From Lepidurus packardi (Eukaryota > Arthropoda > Branchiopoda > Notostraca > Triopsidae): a stretch of 64,000 nt of DNA. The stretch spans positions 1 through 64,000 of the forward strand of contig JAKZAN010000124.1 of the NCBI GenBank assembly GCA_023053545.1. Direction: 5' to 3'. The position numbers and the translations under genes are program-made. The notes under the pieces were generated by a model, which saw only the letters and a list, made by a program, of their open reading frames with translations, searched no databases and was not told the origin of the DNA. This document shows positions 59,631-64,000 of the stretch, one piece after another (positions within the stretch are counted from its first letter, which is position 1; every line of letters starts with the position of its first letter).

Positions 59631-61343
59631 TCACTGGTTTTAGAGCAGAGTATTCAAAGTGTACATCTGTTTCTCCAAGTGCCTGTAGCGTCGCTGGACG
59701 TCCTCATACTTGCTCTCCAACAAACTTATCTTCTGGCTAAGTTTCTCTTCCTTCGTTTTCGACTCCAAAATATGTTTTTCCGCCTGTCCTAGTCTCTCGC
59801 TAAGGAGCATATTTTCAGATTTAAACCTTGTATACTATATATCCATTTTCCAGTTTGCCTCTTCCATTGTTCTCTTTTCGTCGGACAGCATTTCCAAGAC
59901 CTCCTGAATTGATCTATGCTTCTATCGTAGGTCCTCCAGTTCTGACTCCATCTCCGCATTCTTTCTGCTGTAATTGTACAATATCGAAAAAAGAAACTGC
60001 GACAGCTTAAAGAGTTCTTGTGACTCCACGTATAGATATCTGGAGTATCCATATATCTTGGACCACTCATCTGCTCCTCCCAGAGTCTCCTTGAGCTCTT
60101 TTAACTGTTCATTCATGTTGTGTTTGAAGTCCATCAGAGTTTTGCGCGGTTCGATGCTGATGATGCCCTGGAAATGATCCTGAATTTTAGCATCCATCTT
60201 CTTGATATTTTCCTCAATTAACAGATCCCGCAGATGGATCTTGTGTGTATTCTATAGTTTTTTCTCTTACGTCGAGTTGGGTATAGTGAACATGTTAATA
60301 ATGGTTTTTTTAAGTGATTTTGGCTGTGTTTGTGGTGGTTCAGGCTTAGTTCTTAAGGCTACTAAGTCAGTTTGTGAGAAAGAATCTAGAATGTACTCGC
60401 CTGGTCTAGTCTTGAAGTAAAGGTACTTAAGAGCCGATAGTCTGATATTCTATATAGGAAATAAATCGATGATTGACTCGTACTCGCGAATTTCGCGAGT
60501 CATTGTTTCCCTCTCGTGAAGAACCATTCTTTTAGCAGTTTCCACCATATAATCACAAATATTGCGGTTAACTTTCAGGACCAGATCGAGTTGCCTGGCT
60601 GAGCTTGCAATGTTCATTATATCCTAGAGTTTCAGGAATCTGATGAAGATGCTGGTGACTGCGGATTGAAACAGCACTCCGATGGGGTTACTAGCCGTGA
60701 GCTGAGAAGAGTTCAGAACGTTTTGGGTGAGTGCGTTTTCATAAGCGAGGAGTCCATTAGATTGTTCGATGGTAGTGCGATATAGGGATCGTGAAGACAT
60801 TTCCAGTTTCTCGATGTGCTTCTTGTCGGCTAGAGACTAGGATCGAAGTCTGCTAATTTCCTGGCGAAGTGCGACTCTTTCTCTGTCGAAGCTGACGACT
60901 TAAGCCTGTTGCAATCGCAGTTGATCATGGAGCTGGTTGAGTTGTTTTCGGTGCTCTTCATTCAGCTCTCTCATTTTCTCCTCATACATAGACTAAATGT
61001 TGGCTACCACTGCATGGTGGTTCAGGATTTTTGTCTTTAACTCTACATATTATTATCGGTGATGCTCAAGGTCCGCGTAGTTCTTTTTAAAGTCTGAGAG
61101 CATGATGAGTAACATATTCAGGGATCCTCTGAGGGTAGCAATCTGGTCGGCATCAATACAGATTTGATCAGGAAGAAAATCCTGGAAGAAGCAGTTGTCG
61201 ATATTATAGATGAATTCGGAGTCAGTGTTTATTTAGACTTGCTATTGGGGATTTAGAAGAGGAAGTGCTGAAGGAGACACAGGAGGAGTAGTAGTGTTTT
61301 GGGTGTTGGCAACAGCTTTGACCAGTCTTTTGGCCAGTTTCAT
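59631..61343 (-). CDS. Coiled-coil protein, 570 aa
   Basis: A single frame from ATG 61343 (MKLAKRLVKAVANTQNTT) to TGA 59631 without introns. It is almost entirely coiled coil, e.g. ELNEEHRKQLNQLHDQLRLQ, REIREYESIID, HNMNEQLKELKETLGGADEW and LSERLGQAEKHILESKTKEE. No catalytic or membrane motif. The sequence for REIREYE is written by a near-perfect inverted repeat (60,481-60,502). A cytoskeletal or centriolar/ciliary scaffold is the likely class. Confidence 0.7.
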
Positions 61344-61557
61344 GAGAGGTAGTTTTTCGAGAATAAATCCCTAGCAAAGTCAAAGTCAAAAGCACACCAG
61401 ATAGGGTCGAACAAGGACTGACTAAACCAAATAGAATTCACCCTATTCTCTAATTGATAACTCGTTTGTGCGTACTGGACTTCTTCCACTGAGATACCGT
61501 GTTAAGCCTTGAATAAATTATTGAACCTCCTTATCGACATCATCACTTATTTCTGTG

Positions 61558-62715
61558 ATGTGGAAGAGAATAGGCATCAAATCCACTGTTCCGTCTGCCC
61601 TTGATACATCCAGGGATTCCGCCACGTACCGACGAGTCAGACCACTCGACCAAACACCTATTCAAAAAGATCTGAGCGCCTCCAAAATCAGCCAAGACCT
61701 AAGTTGTGACTCTAATAATCAACAAAAACAATCTTTGTCGCTCCCATACAGGTCGGAGGAGTCTGTGAATGACCCCTCCGAATAACACAATGGATACAGA
61801 CCAATGGGGAATCCTCGACAGCCCCTGACATACCGGATTCCTCAGGTGGGAGTTCCGCCTTTACCTCCAACAAACAACTCGAAAGCGTCCGTAGGGGTGA
61901 AATTGACACCTGGGAAATCCCCAATTCTCACCATCAAGCCAAGTTCTGAACAAAGCTTAATCGCATTAACTACAGACATGGCCAAAATCATGAATTCACA
62001 GGACATCGCAGAACCGCAGTCGAGCTCGTTCATAGTGCCTAGTCCAAAGTTGAGCAATACATCTTAAAAACCAAGTCTTTTTCTGTCCAAAAAAAGTGTC
62101 GATATGGACGATAAGAGTAAAAAAAACCTATAAAATGTTATCGGATACGCTAGGTCAGAGAGTGAAAGGAAGGAATCCCATCAACTTGTCTAAAGACATT
62201 TGGGCAGTTTCGCAGATCTGCAAACCATGAATATAGAGATTTCCCGCTACAAGTCTATAGTGGCTCAGCTGGAGCAACGACTTAAAAAGGCTACGACTCT
62301 TAACATCATGTACTGTAGCAAACTTGCTGGAGTTAGTCGAGCCAACATGGAGCTTCGGAAAAGTGTGGAGAAGAACCTTTAGAATCAAAGAAGCATGAAT
62401 AGAACAGTGGAAACCCATGTTCTGACTCAGTTTAGGGAGATGTCTATGGAACTCTAAGTGCTGAGAAAACAGAATAGAGTGGATGGGTTGGACAAAAGAG
62501 TCATGGGTGAGTCCAAAATGAAGATGATACCAGCAGGCATGGGCGAGCATCTGGTATCCGCGACAGACCTTCGGGGAGAAAAATAGAATATGCAGGTGGA
62601 ATTTTACGAACGTCATTTGCAGATAGTGATGAACACTATTGATTAAATAAAAAATAAAATCGGAGAAATCTCTTCGACGAGTGATGCTGTTGCTCGAAGC
62701 AGTAAGCTGAGCTGA
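61558..62715 (+). CDS. Ser/Pro-rich coiled-coil protein, 385 aa
   Basis: An intronless frame from ATG 61558 to TGA 62713. The first half is polar and Ser/Pro-rich (DSNNQQKQSLSLPYRSEESV, PLPPTNNSKASVGVKLTPG). The second half is a coiled coil (ISRYKSIVAQLEQRLKKATT, RANMELRKSVEKNL, NIDQIKNKIGEISST region). It is divergent from the preceding coiled-coil gene with about 215 bp between starts. Family unknown. Confidence 0.65.
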
Positions 62716-62940
62716 ACCCTTTCAACATTACTGTTTGCCATACGATTCTCACTTGTGGCTACCCAACAGGAATAACATATATAAAATGAAACATGATGGG
62801 GGACTTTGATATATATAGGCGATTAATATATTATAGTAAATCGTTTTGGTCTAGTCTATTGGTTATTCCTATGGATTTTGGCACTATATAATATTGTGCG
62901 GTTCTGTTTCGAGAGGATGATATGCATACAGGCTCGACGG

Positions 62941-64000
62941 TCAATGTCTTTGCTTTTTGATTGCTTCCTACAAGTTCCGAAGAGCAATTATCTCTATATC
63001 TTCTTCGTGTCCAAGTTCTTAATTACACTGTTGTAGTCTATCTGTCATGCCTCCTCTATAGGATTTAATTTCCTCCAGTTTCCTTTTCTTCGATTCGATG
63101 AACTTATTAACTGAACTCGATCGAGGAATCGACTTCTACTCGTCAGATCGTGATTAGGAGTGTTCTTAACGATTCTCCTCCCCAGCATCTGGGTCTTTGA
63201 ACATCCTGATACGGGTCTCCCTTTCAGTCTGTTAGGATGGAAGTCTTTATAGATATCGACTCTCGGGAACCCCTTGGGGTGGCTTGAACGTGGATAAGAT
63301 GGGCTGTTTTGACAGTCTGTCGCGACGCCTGAGAGACTTATCCTTTATTTTTTAACGCAGTTTTCTAATTTTGTCGATCTCACCTTGGAGGGACTTCTTA
63401 CGCAAGTCCAGTTCTCTCTTTATGTTTTCTTCTAGATATTTGTCTGAATTCTCTGGATTCACAGTCATCTTCTTCCTAACTAGTACTTCGTATATAGTTG
63501 GTGCTGTGTCGACTCTTTTTTCCCCTCCTGAAACTTTCGACAACCTCGGCTCTCTCATTCCATTGGTATGTCCCAAGTGCCTGTCGCTAAAAAGGAAATC
63601 TGTGACTCTTTCTCTAGCCGCACTATTTTATAACACTAACCCTTTATGGTTGCTTTATTTCATGCTTGTGGTCCGGAGGGTTGGATCAATACTCTACAAC
63701 AAGCCGTGGTCATTTATGATTTTGACACCCAATTCATGCAGACGTTGGTACTAGCGTAGCATGTCATTTAGTTTTGTATTCTGATTATCCTCAGTCTGGA
63801 TTCTGGCCGTGAGTCTTGCTTATTTGAGCTTAACTTTGCGGAGAATAGTGAGAAGAAGGGGCTTCGATGCTTGAATTTTTTGATAAAGCTGTTGGAGTTA
63901 TGACTATCTGGAGTTGGCGTGGGTAGTGGCTTCGTGGAGGTTGTGGCGATACTGGCCGAGGAGTTGGTAGAGGATTTTGAGTTGTTATTAGTGTTGAGAT
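62941..64000 (-). CDS. Coiled-coil protein, partial (5' end beyond window)
   Basis: An open frame enters from the right edge and runs to TGA 62941, at least 353 residues. It begins helical and Gln/His-rich (LYQLLGQYRHNLHEATT), passes through RQYQRLHELGVKIINDHG, a charged coiled coil (YLEENIKRELDLRKKSLQGE, IDKIRKLR) and a basic tail ending LRNLQEAIKKQRH. It matches the general style of the neighbouring axonemal-looking coiled-coil genes. No domain named. Confidence 0.6.

Overview
The window is ciliate macronuclear DNA. It opens with about 30 copies of the telomere repeat CCCCAA. Genes are packed on both strands, separated by roughly 100-500 bp, and carry short GT-AG introns of about 20-120 nt. 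Every long reading frame runs through in-frame TAA and TAG and stops only at TGA. CCCCAA/GGGGTT telomeres point to Oligohymenophorea. At several family-invariant glutamates (the APE motif of two kinases, the ED of a GH3 glycosidase, a bromodomain, a TOPRIM strand) the codon is TAG or TAA. I therefore read TAR as Glu, the code reported for peritrichs such as Vorticella and Carchesium, rather than Gln as in Tetrahymena. The code call is an inference; gene boundaries do not depend on it.

Layout, left part (1-49,522): CCCCAA telomere, about 500 bp of subtelomere, then some 28 genes ending in a GGGGTT tract at 49,381-49,522. This has the structure of a complete 49.5 kb macronuclear chromosome with a telomere at each end. 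Recognisable genes are a membrane VWA protein, a RING-SPRY protein, a MORN protein, a very long kinase-ANTH-kinase gene, a B-box/Kelch protein, isopentenyl-diphosphate isomerase, an AGC kinase, a B-box-like/SPRY-like protein, a PC4/Sub1 coactivator, LSM6, a cyclic-nucleotide-type K+ channel, a pseudokinase, an SLC35F6-like carrier, a squalene (tetrahymanol/hopene type) cyclase, a TMBIM5/GHITM-like protein, a GH3 beta-glucosidase, MEMO1, a cyclic-nucleotide-binding protein, ribosomal protein S15A (uS8), a Twinkle-type mitochondrial helicase with an intact zinc ribbon, an F-box-like protein and a BET (bromodomain + NET) protein.

Right part (49,523-64,000): the sequence resumes directly, with no telomere of its own, at or near the start of a malic enzyme gene. 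It continues with a Cys-rich/TLDc protein, a CIMIP2/FAM166-like protein, an 80-residue PGPGAYE protein, a long multi-C2 protein and several coiled-coil proteins; the last gene runs off the window. Several of these look ciliary (axonemal). The join at 49,522/49,523 is either an assembly chimera or a real interstitial telomere.

Neighbouring genes are mostly independent, with no operon-like sets. Two sterol/triterpenoid steps (IPP isomerase and the cyclase) lie 14.5 kb apart. The most interesting items are the UAR=Glu code, the internal telomere, the NAK kinase-ANTH-TKL kinase fusion, a long insertion in the malic enzyme and a divergent pseudokinase. Start codons and splice sites were assigned by eye. 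For most spliced genes the summed exon length is an exact multiple of three.
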